A stretch of 64,000 bases of DNA from Betaproteobacteria bacterium (GTDB lineage: Bacteria; Pseudomonadota; Gammaproteobacteria; Burkholderiales; SG8-39), in the NCBI GenBank assembly GCA_016195915.1, contig JACPYS010000040.1, positions 1-64,000 of the forward strand, in the 5' to 3' direction. Made by a program: the position numbers and the translations under genes. This document shows positions 9,726 through 16,831 of this stretch, piece after piece (the stretch's first letter is position 1; every line of letters begins with the position of its first letter). The notes below the pieces were generated by a model that was not told the origin of the DNA, did not search any database, and worked only from the letters and a program-made list of their open reading frames with translations.

Positions 9726-9728
9726 GTC

Positions 9729-10004
9729 ATGATTCCAAAAGTAGTTGAGGTAACGCCCTTGGACGGATACAAGCTGTGGCTCCGTTTCCACGACGGGGTG
9801 TCTGGAACCGTCGATCTGAGCGCTGAGCTTTGGGGTCCCATGTTCGAGCCGCTGAAGGACAAAACGCTCTTCGCCCAAGTTGCAATACATCCGGAACTTG
9901 AAACGGTCACTTGGCCAAATGGTGCCGACCTTGCGCCGGAATTTCTCTACCGGGCCGCCCAACACCTTGTCGCAGGCGACGCGCCAGAGGCGGCGCGCGC
10001 CTGA
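9729..10004 (+). CDS. DUF2442 family protein
   Basis: 91 residues with the DUF2442 pattern: KVVEVTPLDGYKLWLRFHDG, VDLSAELWGPMFEPLKD and the closing TVTWPNGADLAPEFLY. It is the usual partner of DUF4160 and sits three bases behind it. The last about 15 codons run over the 5' arm of attC site 2, a frequent feature of cassette genes. Confidence 0.87.
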   Translation: MIPKVVEVTPLDGYKLWLRFHDGVSGTVDLSAELWGPMFEPLKDKTLFAQVAIHPELETVTWPNGADLAPEFLYRAAQHLVAGDAPEAARA

Positions 10005-10019
10005 ACAGACACGTTATGT
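9957..10019 (+). other. attC site 2
   Basis: 63 bases bounded by GCCCAAC (9957-9963) and GTTATGT (10013-10019). The internal arms GCAGGCGACGCGCC and GGCGCGCGCCTG pair with a bulged base, and the layout matches classical short attC sites of the aadA type. Confidence 0.85.
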
Positions 10020-10031
10020 GACAAGAAAAGC

Positions 10032-10379
10032 ATGGCGCTGAATGACCTCGAGCGGAAACAGGTTGAGAATACTGTTGCCGCGTTTGTCCAGAAGCATCGG
10101 CCCGCGCCGCATATCCGACCGGAGTTGGATATCGGTTTTCGCGTCTCGGGTCAAAGCGTCGAGATTTTTGAGATCCGGCCTCGTTGGAAAGAGCCGAATG
10201 TGAAGATGGAGCATCCGATTGCGAAGGCGACCTTTGTTCGGAGCACAGCTCTGTGGAAGATCTTCTGGATGCGCGCCGACCTGAAGTGGCACGGCTATAA
10301 GCCATTGCCGGCGGCGGGCTCTATCGAGAAGTTCCTGGCCGCAGTCGAGAAGGACGAGTACGCATGCTTCTGGGGCTAG
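10032..10379 (+). CDS. DUF3024 family protein
   Basis: 115 residues with HIRPELDIGFRVSGQSVEIF, EIRPRWKEP, AKATFVRS, LWKIFWMRADLKWHGYKPLP and the final CFWG, all hallmarks of DUF3024. The family is small, soluble and uncharacterised, and is frequent in integron cassettes and near toxin-antitoxin genes. The ATG is 12 bases after attC site 2. Length is normal. Confidence 0.85.
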   Translation: MALNDLERKQVENTVAAFVQKHRPAPHIRPELDIGFRVSGQSVEIFEIRPRWKEPNVKMEHPIAKATFVRSTALWKIFWMRADLKWHGYKPLPAAGSIEKFLAAVEKDEYACFWG

Positions 10380-10386
10380 CCTTGCC

Positions 10387-10439
10387 ACATAACAGCGCAG
10401 CCCACTCGGACGCGCGGCCAGCGCCGTGCCTTATTAGCC
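10387..10439 (+). other. attC site 3 (degenerate)
   Basis: 5' box ACATAAC (10387-10393) and a mutated 3' box ATTAGCC (10433-10439; canonical G changed to A). The inner GCGCGGCCAGCGCCG is self-complementary in part. The position between two cassette genes supports it, but the lost G would impair recombination. Confidence 0.5.
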
Positions 10440-10527
10440 GTCGGTGCTCGCGCGCCCGTGGCTGCGGACGTTCCGCGTCATAGGGGCTGGCCCGCTCAAG
10501 TCGTTCGCATCGGAGTACCATTACGCC

Positions 10528-10749
10528 ATGCAAGTCGTCACAGGCACAGTTGTCGGGGGCAAGGTGATCTTGGAGGGTGCTTCCCTTCCAGAGGGGACCG
10601 TCGTTACAGTATTCGCGAAAGACTCGGAGGCAAAGGTACGTCTACCACCCGCGCTTCAGGCCGAACTCGAGGAAGCTCTCGAAGAAGCCGACCGTGAGGA
10701 AGGAATCTCCGGGGACGAACTCCTCGAGAAGCTGCGGAAATACGACTGA
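10528..10749 (+). CDS. antitoxin of a ParE/RelE-type pair
   Basis: 73 residues beginning MQVVTGTVVGGKVILEGASL, with an N-terminal beta segment and an acidic helical tail (LEEALEEADREEGISGDELL). This resembles short antitoxins paired with RelE/ParE toxins, in which the C-terminal helix wraps the toxin. The putative toxin gene starts two bases downstream. I chose the ATG at 10528 because earlier in-frame starts run through the previous attC region. Confidence 0.75.
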   Translation: MQVVTGTVVGGKVILEGASLPEGTVVTVFAKDSEAKVRLPPALQAELEEALEEADREEGISGDELLEKLRKYD

Positions 10750-10751
10750 AC

Positions 10752-11051
10752 TTGGCGCTTCTCGCTCGTGTGAAGCCAAGGGCTGAGCGGCAGATTGATG
10801 CCGCCGCTGCTTGGTGGAGCGAAAATCGCCTTGCATCGCCAGGAGCCATTCGCTCTGACCTGAAGGCCGCACTTGAAGCACTGATTGAGCAGCCTGGCAT
10901 CGGCACCCTGGTCGAAAATGCCCGTGATCCAGAAACGCGTCGCCTGTACCTGGCGAGAACCAGCTACTTCGCATACTACCGTCCGCGAGGCAAGTACCTT
11001 GAAGTCGTCGCGTTCTGGCATTCCAGTCGCGAGTGTGGGCCGAGCGTTTAG
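10752..11051 (+). CDS. ParE/RelE-family toxin
   Basis: 99 residues: KPRAERQIDAAAAWWSENR at the start, then LKAALEALIEQPGIGTLVEN, RRLYLARTSYFAYYRP and a VVAFWHSSRE ending, as in the ParE/RelE superfamily. It should inhibit gyrase or cut mRNA on ribosomes when not bound by the antitoxin. The start appears to be TTG at 10752, two bases after the antitoxin stop, so expression is tightly coupled. Confidence 0.82.
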   Translation: MALLARVKPRAERQIDAAAAWWSENRLASPGAIRSDLKAALEALIEQPGIGTLVENARDPETRRLYLARTSYFAYYRPRGKYLEVVAFWHSSRECGPSV

Positions 11052-11080
11052 CGCGAAATGACGCGAGTAACGTCAGAAGA

Positions 11081-11395
11081 ATGAGCAAGGACGACAAACG
11101 CATCACACGCGGCCGCTTCGCGGGTAAGAAGATTACGTTTGCGTCGACGGAACGAATTGAGGACTTCAGACAACCGGCCAGTGATTTCATGGGGCAGGTT
11201 TTCGATTTTCTGCCGGGCGAGTACTTGATTAGCGACGAATCTGATTTGCTTGACTTCACGGATATGGGCTCGTCCGATACTTCTGAAATATGGAAACGAG
11301 TTACAGAGATCTACCGCGTCTCGCTGGCTGACGTTGGGTCTGACCGGCTCGTGAACATATTCATGGAGATTACCCGACGCAGAAATTTGCAATGA
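11081..11395 (+). CDS. hypothetical protein (104 aa)
   Basis: 104 residues starting MSKDDKRITRGRFAG, soluble, with an acidic centre (LISDESDLLDFTDMG) and a C-terminal helix rich in Arg. I do not recognise the family. The tail, VTEIYRVSLADVGSDRLVNIF, looks like a helix that could mediate dimerisation. It is preceded by a weak GAAGA ribosome site. It ends by ATGA overlap with the cupin fragment. Confidence 0.55.
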   Translation: MSKDDKRITRGRFAGKKITFASTERIEDFRQPASDFMGQVFDFLPGEYLISDESDLLDFTDMGSSDTSEIWKRVTEIYRVSLADVGSDRLVNIFMEITRRRNLQ

Positions 11396-11763
11396 CGCCG
11401 AACAATTCGCCGCACGTGGACGCGCGGGATAACCACCGCGCAAACGAGGAGATGTTCTTCATTATCGAAGGTGAGGGTGAGGTGCGTTTCGGCGCGGATC
11501 GCTTCCCGATCAAGAAAGGGGATGTCATCGCGTGTCCCTCTGGTGGGTCGGAGACGGCGCACCAGATTCGGAACACGGCGGCGACCGGCGACCTCAAGTA
11601 CGTCGGCGTGAGCACCATGATTGCGCCTGAGATCGCCGAGTATCCAGACACCGGAAAGTTTCAGGCAGTCACTAACCTTCCACCGGGCGCCGATGGCAGG
11701 CCGCAACTTCTGCGCCTCATCAATCGTGCGAGCGCGAACCTCGACTACTGGGCCGACGAGTGA
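11392..11763 (+). pseudogene. cupin-domain protein, N-terminally truncated and fused to attC-like sequence
   Basis: From HRANEEMFFIIEGEGE onward the reading frame is a typical cupin barrel (DVIACPSGGSETAHQI, KYVGVSTMIAPEIAEYPDTG). Members of this group normally have about 50 more residues before this point. Here the first 15 codons, starting at GCCGAACAATTCG (11397 on), look instead like the 5' arm of an attC site. The gene therefore seems to be a cassette whose front was lost by recombination or deletion at an attC. Expression from the overlapping ATG is possible but the barrel is incomplete. Confidence 0.6.
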
Positions 11764-11788
11764 CGACTTCACCGCAGTCAACGATGCA

Positions 11789-11882
11789 GCCGAACACGGC
11801 AGCCCACCGGACGCGCGCAAGAGGCGGTGGTTTGCAACGGCTATCGCGCGCGCGCCGGTGGCTTCCACCTTGGGCATTACAA
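11789..11882 (+). other. attC site 4 (degenerate 3' box)
   Basis: 5' box GCCGAAC (11789-11795). The arms GCCCACCGGACGCGCGC and GCGCGCGCGCCGGTGGC pair almost perfectly with one bulged base, a strong attC-type stem. The 3' box reads ATTACAA (11876-11882) where GTTRRRY is expected. Confidence 0.65.
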
Positions 11883-11900
11883 CAAGTTGGAGAATGAACG

Positions 11901-12422
11901 GTGGCACCAAGAACAAAGAAGGGTGAGCCGAAGGCCAAGGGCACGTCCCGCGCAAGCAAGCCGCGCAAGTCGACTACCAAGTCCAGGTCCCCGCCGAAGG
12001 CAGGAGCGAAGCGCGCGCCCGGGCAGGCGGCCTCTCGTCTCATCGACGAGCGGATCCGGTCTCTGGGCGGCTGGCGCGCCGAGTTCCTGGCGGAGGTTCG
12101 GCGCCTCATCCACGAGGCGGACCCGGGCATCATGGAGGAGTGCAAATGGATCAAGCCCAGCAACCCATTGGGCGTGCCCGTGTGGTCCCACGCTGGGATC
12201 GTCTGCACGGGAGAGGCCTACACGCAGGTGATCAAGCTGACCTTTGCCCGGGGTGCCTCCTTGGACGACCCTCGGGGGCTGTTCAACTCCAGCCTCACGG
12301 GAAACCTGCGCCGCGCCATCGACATCCGGGAGGGAGAGGTGCTCGATGCTGAGGCGTTGAAGGCCTTGATCCAGGCCGCGGTCATGGAGAATCTCCGGTC
12401 CAGCGCGCCGAAGTCCAAGTGA
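11901..12422 (+). CDS. DUF1801 domain protein with basic N-terminal tail
   Basis: 173 residues. The first about 45 are very rich in Lys, Arg, Ser and Pro (disordered, possibly nucleic-acid binding). The rest is a DUF1801/YdhG-type fold with ADPGIMEECKWIKPSNPLGV, TGEAYTQVIKLTFARGASL and DPRGLFNSSLTGNLRRAIDI. The family is small and its biochemical role is unknown. The start is GTG at 11901, 18 bases after attC site 4. Confidence 0.78.
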   Translation: MAPRTKKGEPKAKGTSRASKPRKSTTKSRSPPKAGAKRAPGQAASRLIDERIRSLGGWRAEFLAEVRRLIHEADPGIMEECKWIKPSNPLGVPVWSHAGIVCTGEAYTQVIKLTFARGASLDDPRGLFNSSLTGNLRRAIDIREGEVLDAEALKALIQAAVMENLRSSAPKSK

Positions 12423-12455
12423 CCGATAGAACGACGAAGCAACTGAGGAGATGAT

Positions 12456-12583
12456 GCCCAACAACGCGCTCCAGTGGGACGCTCACGGCGTCGCCTCGCT
12501 CCGCCATGGGTTCCCTCGCTTGCTGCGCTCGCTCGGCGCTCCCGAGCGCGGGCGTCGTCATCCCGCGGTGGTAGCATTTCGCC
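12456..12583 (+). other. partial attC (5' half) and GC-rich hairpin
   Basis: GCCCAACAACGCGCTCCAG (from 12456) has the look of an attC 5' arm, but no matching 3' arm or GTTRRRY box follows. Instead there is a separate hairpin CGCTCGG / CCGAGCG near 12530-12548. I read this as an attC cut by deletion. Confidence 0.4.
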
Positions 12584-12805
12584 ATGATTGACTGGTCCTC
12601 CTGTCCAGCGGTGGAGCGCGACCCTGAACGCGTCAGCGGCGCCTGGGTATTCCGTGGTACCCGCGTGCCCGTGGCAGCACTGTTTGAAAATCTCGAAGAC
12701 GGTGCGCTGGTGTCCCAGTTTGTGGAGTGGTTCCATGGCGTGACGCTGGAGCAGGTTCGCACGGTCTTGGAGCACGCCGCACGGAGTGCATTGGCTCCCG
12801 CCTAA
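12584..12805 (+). CDS. DUF433 antitoxin
   Basis: 73 residues with the DUF433 pattern: an N-terminal strand region, GAWVFRGTRVPVAALFENLE and the helix VEWFHGVTLEQVRTVLEHA. DUF433 proteins are antitoxins with a winged-helix-like fold and commonly pair with DUF5615 PIN-like toxins, as here: the next gene starts at the base after the stop. Confidence 0.87.
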   Translation: MIDWSSCPAVERDPERVSGAWVFRGTRVPVAALFENLEDGALVSQFVEWFHGVTLEQVRTVLEHAARSALAPA

Positions 12806-13105
12806 GTGCACATACTTTTCGACCAGAACACCCCTGTTCCGCTGCGGCAGTCGCTGACGCACCACGAAATAACGACTGCCTACGAGCGCGACTGGTCGAG
12901 GCTGAAGAACGGCGAGTTACTCGACGCAGCCGAAAATCAAGGCTTCGAGGTACTCGTTACGACGGACTCGAACCTCAAGTATCAACAGAACCTGAAGTCT
13001 CGGCGCATCGCCATTGTCGTGCTTTCCACGCCGAGCTGGCCACGCATCCAGTGCGCTGTTGCTCAGGTTGTTGATGCGATTGACGCGTCGTCCGAAGGGA
13101 GCTAG
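12806..13105 (+). CDS. DUF5615 PIN-like toxin
   Basis: 99 residues beginning MHILFDQNTPVPLR with a GTG start directly after the antitoxin stop. The conserved acidic residues of the PIN-like site are visible: FDQNTP near the start, ERDW around residue 28, and VLVTTDSNLKYQQNL around residue 50. It probably acts as a ribonuclease toxin neutralised by the DUF433 partner. Length is normal. Confidence 0.85.
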   Translation: MHILFDQNTPVPLRQSLTHHEITTAYERDWSRLKNGELLDAAENQGFEVLVTTDSNLKYQQNLKSRRIAIVVLSTPSWPRIQCAVAQVVDAIDASSEGS

Positions 13106-13134
13106 ACGGAAGTTGAGATCCCACGAGAAAGGCG

Positions 13135-13220
13135 GCTGACTTTAGCTGGTGCGGACGGGCGAGAAGCGCCGTGCCATATTTCATCATCGTGCGCGCCCGC
13201 CGCACAGCACGAGGTTGGTG
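13135..13220 (+). other. attC-like palindrome 5
   Basis: The arms GTGCGGACGGGCG (13149-13161) and CGCCCGCCGCAC pair with a single bulged A, typical of an attC stem. The 3' box is GTTGGTG (13214-13220). The 5' box is not clear (ACTTTAG region), so the ends are approximate. Confidence 0.5.
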
Positions 13221-13256
13221 CTCGACGACCAACAGAAGACACCAACAAGAAAGTCT

Positions 13257-14042
13257 ATGCTGATTGAACTGGATCGTGACGACCGAGCGTCCGTACGGAG
13301 GCTGTTTGATCGTTATCCGTGTTTACACGGCAGCGTCGCAGCGATCATCGAAGGCGGCATGGGGCAGGTCTTTGCAGACGCCCGAGCAGAGCCCCGCGCG
13401 GCTCTCGCCGTGCTCGATTTTCATTTCCTGGCGGGTGATCCACGCCATGAACATGCCCTGCGGCTCTTACACTTGCTGCAACCCGGAGCCGTGGTAATTG
13501 CCCCCACCCCAGCGTGGCAGCACCTGATAACCGCGACCTGTCCGAGCGAGTGGGCCGTGTATCGTCGTGAAGCCTTCCAGGCGGAGACGTTCGATGTTGA
13601 TAAATTGCGACGGTTCTGTCAGGCACTGCCCAGCGGGTTTGAACTGCGGCAAGTGCGCCTGGAAGAGGTGACGCAATTCGCAACAGACCTGGACCCTGCC
13701 CTAATCTACAACTTTCGTTCCCACGAAGAGTTCATGACCCGGGGAGTCGGTCTGGGCATCTTACATCAGCGCACGTTTGTCTCGGGCGCTTCCTCTGCAG
13801 CGGTCGGTGGGGAGAGATTGGAGATCGAGATTCAGACCCACCGTCAGTTTCGTCGCCGTGGGTTGGCCAGGGCTGTCGCTGCGGCCCTGATACTGTATTG
13901 CCTCGAGCGCGGGATAGAGCCGTGTTGGGATGCGGCGAATGAGCCCTCTGCAGCCCTTGGACGACAACTGGGGTTTCACTCGACAGGGAAATATGCGGCA
14001 TACAGACTGAAACCGTCGGAGGGCAAAAGCACCGCAAGCTAA
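13257..14042 (+). CDS. GNAT family acetyltransferase (ZmaR-like)
   Basis: 261 residues. An N-terminal alpha/beta domain (about 1-120) is followed by a GNAT core with QTHRQFRRRGLARAVAAALI, the acetyl-CoA pyrophosphate loop, and CWDAANEPSAALGRQLGF in the last third. This two-part layout resembles the GNAT family that includes the zwittermicin resistance protein ZmaR; the substrate here is unknown. ATG at 13257. The stop codon lies inside the 5' box of the next attC (GCTAAAC). Confidence 0.78.
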   Translation: MLIELDRDDRASVRRLFDRYPCLHGSVAAIIEGGMGQVFADARAEPRAALAVLDFHFLAGDPRHEHALRLLHLLQPGAVVIAPTPAWQHLITATCPSEWAVYRREAFQAETFDVDKLRRFCQALPSGFELRQVRLEEVTQFATDLDPALIYNFRSHEEFMTRGVGLGILHQRTFVSGASSAAVGGERLEIEIQTHRQFRRRGLARAVAAALILYCLERGIEPCWDAANEPSAALGRQLGFHSTGKYAAYRLKPSEGKSTAS

Positions 14043-14143
14043 ACGCTGTTGCCTCACTGCGCACCCGCTTGCAGGCGACTGCTTACAGCCTGCGCTCCTG
14101 CGTCGCTCCGGCTTCCAGCGGCGCCTGAAGCGCAGGGTTCGGT
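14038..14143 (+). other. attC site 6
   Basis: 5' box GCTAAAC (14038-14044) includes the TAA stop of the acetyltransferase gene. The 3' box is GTTCGGT (14137-14143). Inner arms include CCTGCGCT / AGCGCAGG. The 20 bases starting at the 3' box match those of attC site 7 at 17 of 20 positions. Confidence 0.7.
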
Positions 14144-14404
14144 GGCACACGGCAGCCTGTCGGTGACCGCGTCCAGAGGACACATTGTTCTAGCAATTGA
14201 CCGGAAGCCCGTGCCGTTGGCCCGGTGCTCGCGGGACTTTGTAAAATATCAATGGATCGAATGAGCAGGCGTAAGATGATACCTGCACTGTTTGCGCTTG
14301 ACCTCTCGGGGGCACCGCACGCGCGCGTGGGTGCACGGTATCAAAAAGGCGCACCAGCCGCTGCGTCAAGGCGTCCAAAAAATGAAAATACCCAGGAGGA
14401 CAAC
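14144..14404 (+). other. non-coding leader before the secreted hydrolase gene
   Basis: With attC site 6 this fills the gap between the acetyltransferase stop and the next start. I see an AT-richer patch (TTTGTAAAATATC near 14238-14250) that could contain a -10 element, but no convincing -35 partner. The final CAGGAGGACAAC is a strong ribosome site for the ATG at 14405. In-frame upstream codons exist but lack a plausible start signal. Confidence 0.35.
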
Positions 14405-16495
14405 ATGAAAACCATCCCGATCGCGCTGGCCGCCGGCGTATTCGCACTTGCGTTTTGCGGCCCGGTCGATGCACGCGTGACGCGCATCGTCATCGACGAA
14501 GTGCTGCCCATGCCCGCGGGCAGCCCGGCTGCGGCCATCGCCTACGAGCAGATGGCGGGCCGCGCCTTTGGGGAGCTCGATCCCAAACTCCCTGGCAACG
14601 CCATCATCCAGGACATCGAACTGGCCAAGGACGCCGACTGCAAGGTGCGCTATGTCACCTCCTTCCTGATCTACAAGCCGGTGGACATGGCGAAAGCGAG
14701 CGGCCTCATGTGGCACGACGTGCCCAACCGCGGGCGGGTGTTTCCGTTCGCGCCGCAGGAGCGCGCTTTCGGCGACGTCATGCTCGCCAGCGCCTGGCAA
14801 GGCGACAACAGCGGCGCCACGGTGGTGCGGCCCACGGCGGGTGTCTCCGGCATGCAGTTTTTGCAGGTGCCGGTGGCACGTGGCCCGGGCGGCGCGCCCA
14901 TCACCGGCGAGGTGTTCGGCCGCATCGCCAATCGCTCGGGCAAGGCCTCGCAACCCCTGATCGTGCTATTCCATCCGGTGCCCTACAAACCGGTGAGCCT
15001 TGACACAAGCAAAGCGAAACTGGTGTCGCGTGGCGGCGAGAACCAGCGTGGCGAGGTGTTTGATGAAGTGACCATTCCCGCCAGCGACTGGGCCTGGGCG
15101 CGCTGCGACGCGAACAATCCCTTTCCCGGCACGCCGGACGCGACGCAGATCTGCCTGAAAAACGGCTTTGACGCCGCGCGCCTGTACCAGGTGGTATTCA
15201 CCGCCGCCGACCCCTATGTGCTGGGGGTGGGCTTTGCCGCGTGGCGCGATGTCGGCGCGTTCTTTAAAAAGGCCGCCGCCGATGACACGGGCACGCCCAA
15301 CCCCATTGCCAGAACCATCACGCACAGCATCACGCGCGGCATTTCACAGTCGGGCAATTACCTGCGCGGCTGGCTGCACCTCGGCTTTAACCGCGCCGAG
15401 GATGGCAGCCAGGTGCACGACGGCATGTGGCCTATCATCGCCGGACGCCGCATCGCGCTGAATTTCCGCTGGGCCCAGCCCGATGGCGCGATGGAGTTGT
15501 ATCAGGCGGGCAGCGAAGGCCCGCAGTGGTGGCTGCCGCATCCTGACCCGGTGCGCGGCCTGCCATCGGCCGGCATTCTCGACCGTTGCACGGCGACACG
15601 CAGCTGCCCCAAAGTGATCGAGCATTTCGGCTCGGCGGAGGTGTGGGCGCTCAAGCTCACGCCGGAGTGGGTGGGCGCGGATGCAAAGGCCGATTTGCCC
15701 CTGCCGGACACGGTGCGCCGCTACTACATCGCCAGTACCACCCACGGCGGCGGCGCGGGCGGATTCGACAGCAGCCTGCCGGGAGTCGGCCTGCCCAACA
15801 CTGGCGCCGCCTGTCCGGGTAACAACTTTGGCACCGGCATGCTGCCGGCCAATCCCATGCCGCATACGCAGACGGTGAGCGCATTGCGCGTGCATTTTCG
15901 CAACTGGGTCATGAAGGGCACGCCACCTCCGCCCAGCCGCTACCCGACGCTGTCGCAGGGGCAACTGGCCGAGGCGAACAAGGCGGCCATCGGTTTCCCC
16001 ACCCTGCCCGGCTTGCGTGCCAGCGTGCCCGAACCGGACTTCATCATGCCGGTGCACGATTACGACTGGGGCCCGCAGTTCAATGCGCTTGATGGCTCGG
16101 GTATCGCCTCGCTGGCACCGCCGCGCATCAAGCAGAGCCTGAAGATGCTGGCGCCTAAGGTCGATGCCGACGGCAACGAAGTCGGCGGCGTGCCGGTGGT
16201 GCTGCTCGGCGCGCCGCTCGGCACCTACCTGGGCTGGAACGTCGCGGCGGGCGGCTTTCACAAGGACCAGATCTGCTACTACGCAGGCGGAATGATTCCC
16301 TTCGCACGCAACCTCGAGCAGCGACGCGCTAGCCGGGACCCACGCCCGTCGCTGCAGGAACGCTATGGCTCGCACGATGGCTATGTGGCGGCGGTAAAAA
16401 AGGCCGCAGCGCACGCGATGGCGGAAGGATTCCTGCTTCAGGAGGACGCGGCGGCGCTGATCGCCGCGGCCGAAAAGAGTGCGGTGCTGCACTGA
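14405..16495 (+). CDS. secreted alpha/beta hydrolase domain protein (696 aa)
   Basis: 696 residues with a clear signal peptide (residues 1-23, hydrophobic core ending CGPVDA). The body matches the large extracytoplasmic alpha/beta hydrolase-domain family, with the serine elbow in ITRGISQSGNYLRGWLHLGF and closing segments such as PVHDYDWGPQFNALDGSGI. It probably acts in the periplasm on an unknown ester or amide. The gene is unusually long for an integron cassette but lies cleanly between attC sites 6 and 7. The ATG at 14405 has an AGGAGG site seven bases upstream. Confidence 0.8.
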   Translation: MKTIPIALAAGVFALAFCGPVDARVTRIVIDEVLPMPAGSPAAAIAYEQMAGRAFGELDPKLPGNAIIQDIELAKDADCKVRYVTSFLIYKPVDMAKASGLMWHDVPNRGRVFPFAPQERAFGDVMLASAWQGDNSGATVVRPTAGVSGMQFLQVPVARGPGGAPITGEVFGRIANRSGKASQPLIVLFHPVPYKPVSLDTSKAKLVSRGGENQRGEVFDEVTIPASDWAWARCDANNPFPGTPDATQICLKNGFDAARLYQVVFTAADPYVLGVGFAAWRDVGAFFKKAAADDTGTPNPIARTITHSITRGISQSGNYLRGWLHLGFNRAEDGSQVHDGMWPIIAGRRIALNFRWAQPDGAMELYQAGSEGPQWWLPHPDPVRGLPSAGILDRCTATRSCPKVIEHFGSAEVWALKLTPEWVGADAKADLPLPDTVRRYYIASTTHGGGAGGFDSSLPGVGLPNTGAACPGNNFGTGMLPANPMPHTQTVSALRVHFRNWVMKGTPPPPSRYPTLSQGQLAEANKAAIGFPTLPGLRASVPEPDFIMPVHDYDWGPQFNALDGSGIASLAPPRIKQSLKMLAPKVDADGNEVGGVPVVLLGAPLGTYLGWNVAAGGFHKDQICYYAGGMIPFARNLEQRRASRDPRPSLQERYGSHDGYVAAVKKAAAHAMAEGFLLQEDAAALIAAAEKSAVLH

Positions 16496-16570
16496 ACACG
16501 CACGCACGGGCGAGCGGCAGGTTTTGGCCATTGCGGCCTTTCAAGGCGATGCAGTTCAGGTGCGCATGCC

Positions 16571-16634
16571 ACCGAACAACGGCTTGCAGGACGACGCGCC
16601 GCAAGCGGCGTGCGCCTGAAGGCGGACGTTCGGT
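16571..16634 (+). other. attC site 7
   Basis: 64 bases with exactly complementary outer boxes ACCGAAC (16571-16577) and GTTCGGT (16628-16634). The inner arms TTGCAGGACGACGCGCCGC and GCGGCGTGCGCCTGAA pair with bulged G and A bases, the hallmark used by IntI to choose the strand. This is among the best attC sites in the window, although its box is GTTCGGT rather than the usual GTTRRRY. Confidence 0.85.
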
Positions 16635-16831
16635 GGCGCGTGGCAGCATCGTCAGCGCGAATTACTTGATGGCGCATGATTTCGGTATTTCACCGGAAGG
16701 CGATGCCAATGGCTACTTCCGACCCCGAAGCGGACCCTGGTGCGCGCAGAGCATAGTCTTGCGTGGGCGCACTCGTTGCGCAACAAGCCGATAAAGCGAA
16801 CTGCCGAATGACCAAACCAGAGGAGTAAATC
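16635..16831 (+). other. non-coding leader before the MBL-fold gene
   Basis: No gene-like reading frame was found. The segment starts with the imperfect continuation of attC site 7 (GGCGCGTGGCAGC) and ends with an AGAGGAGTAAATC ribosome site for the ATG at 16832. I see no clear promoter. Confidence 0.35.

Noticed and set aside
9237-9965. Minus-strand 242-codon frame in the cassette array
   Set aside because: It overlaps the DUF4160 and DUF2442 genes and the 132-aa gene, all well supported on the plus strand.
11049-11055. GTTTAGC at the end of the ParE toxin gene as an attC box
   Set aside because: No palindrome or partner box can be drawn within 150 bases.
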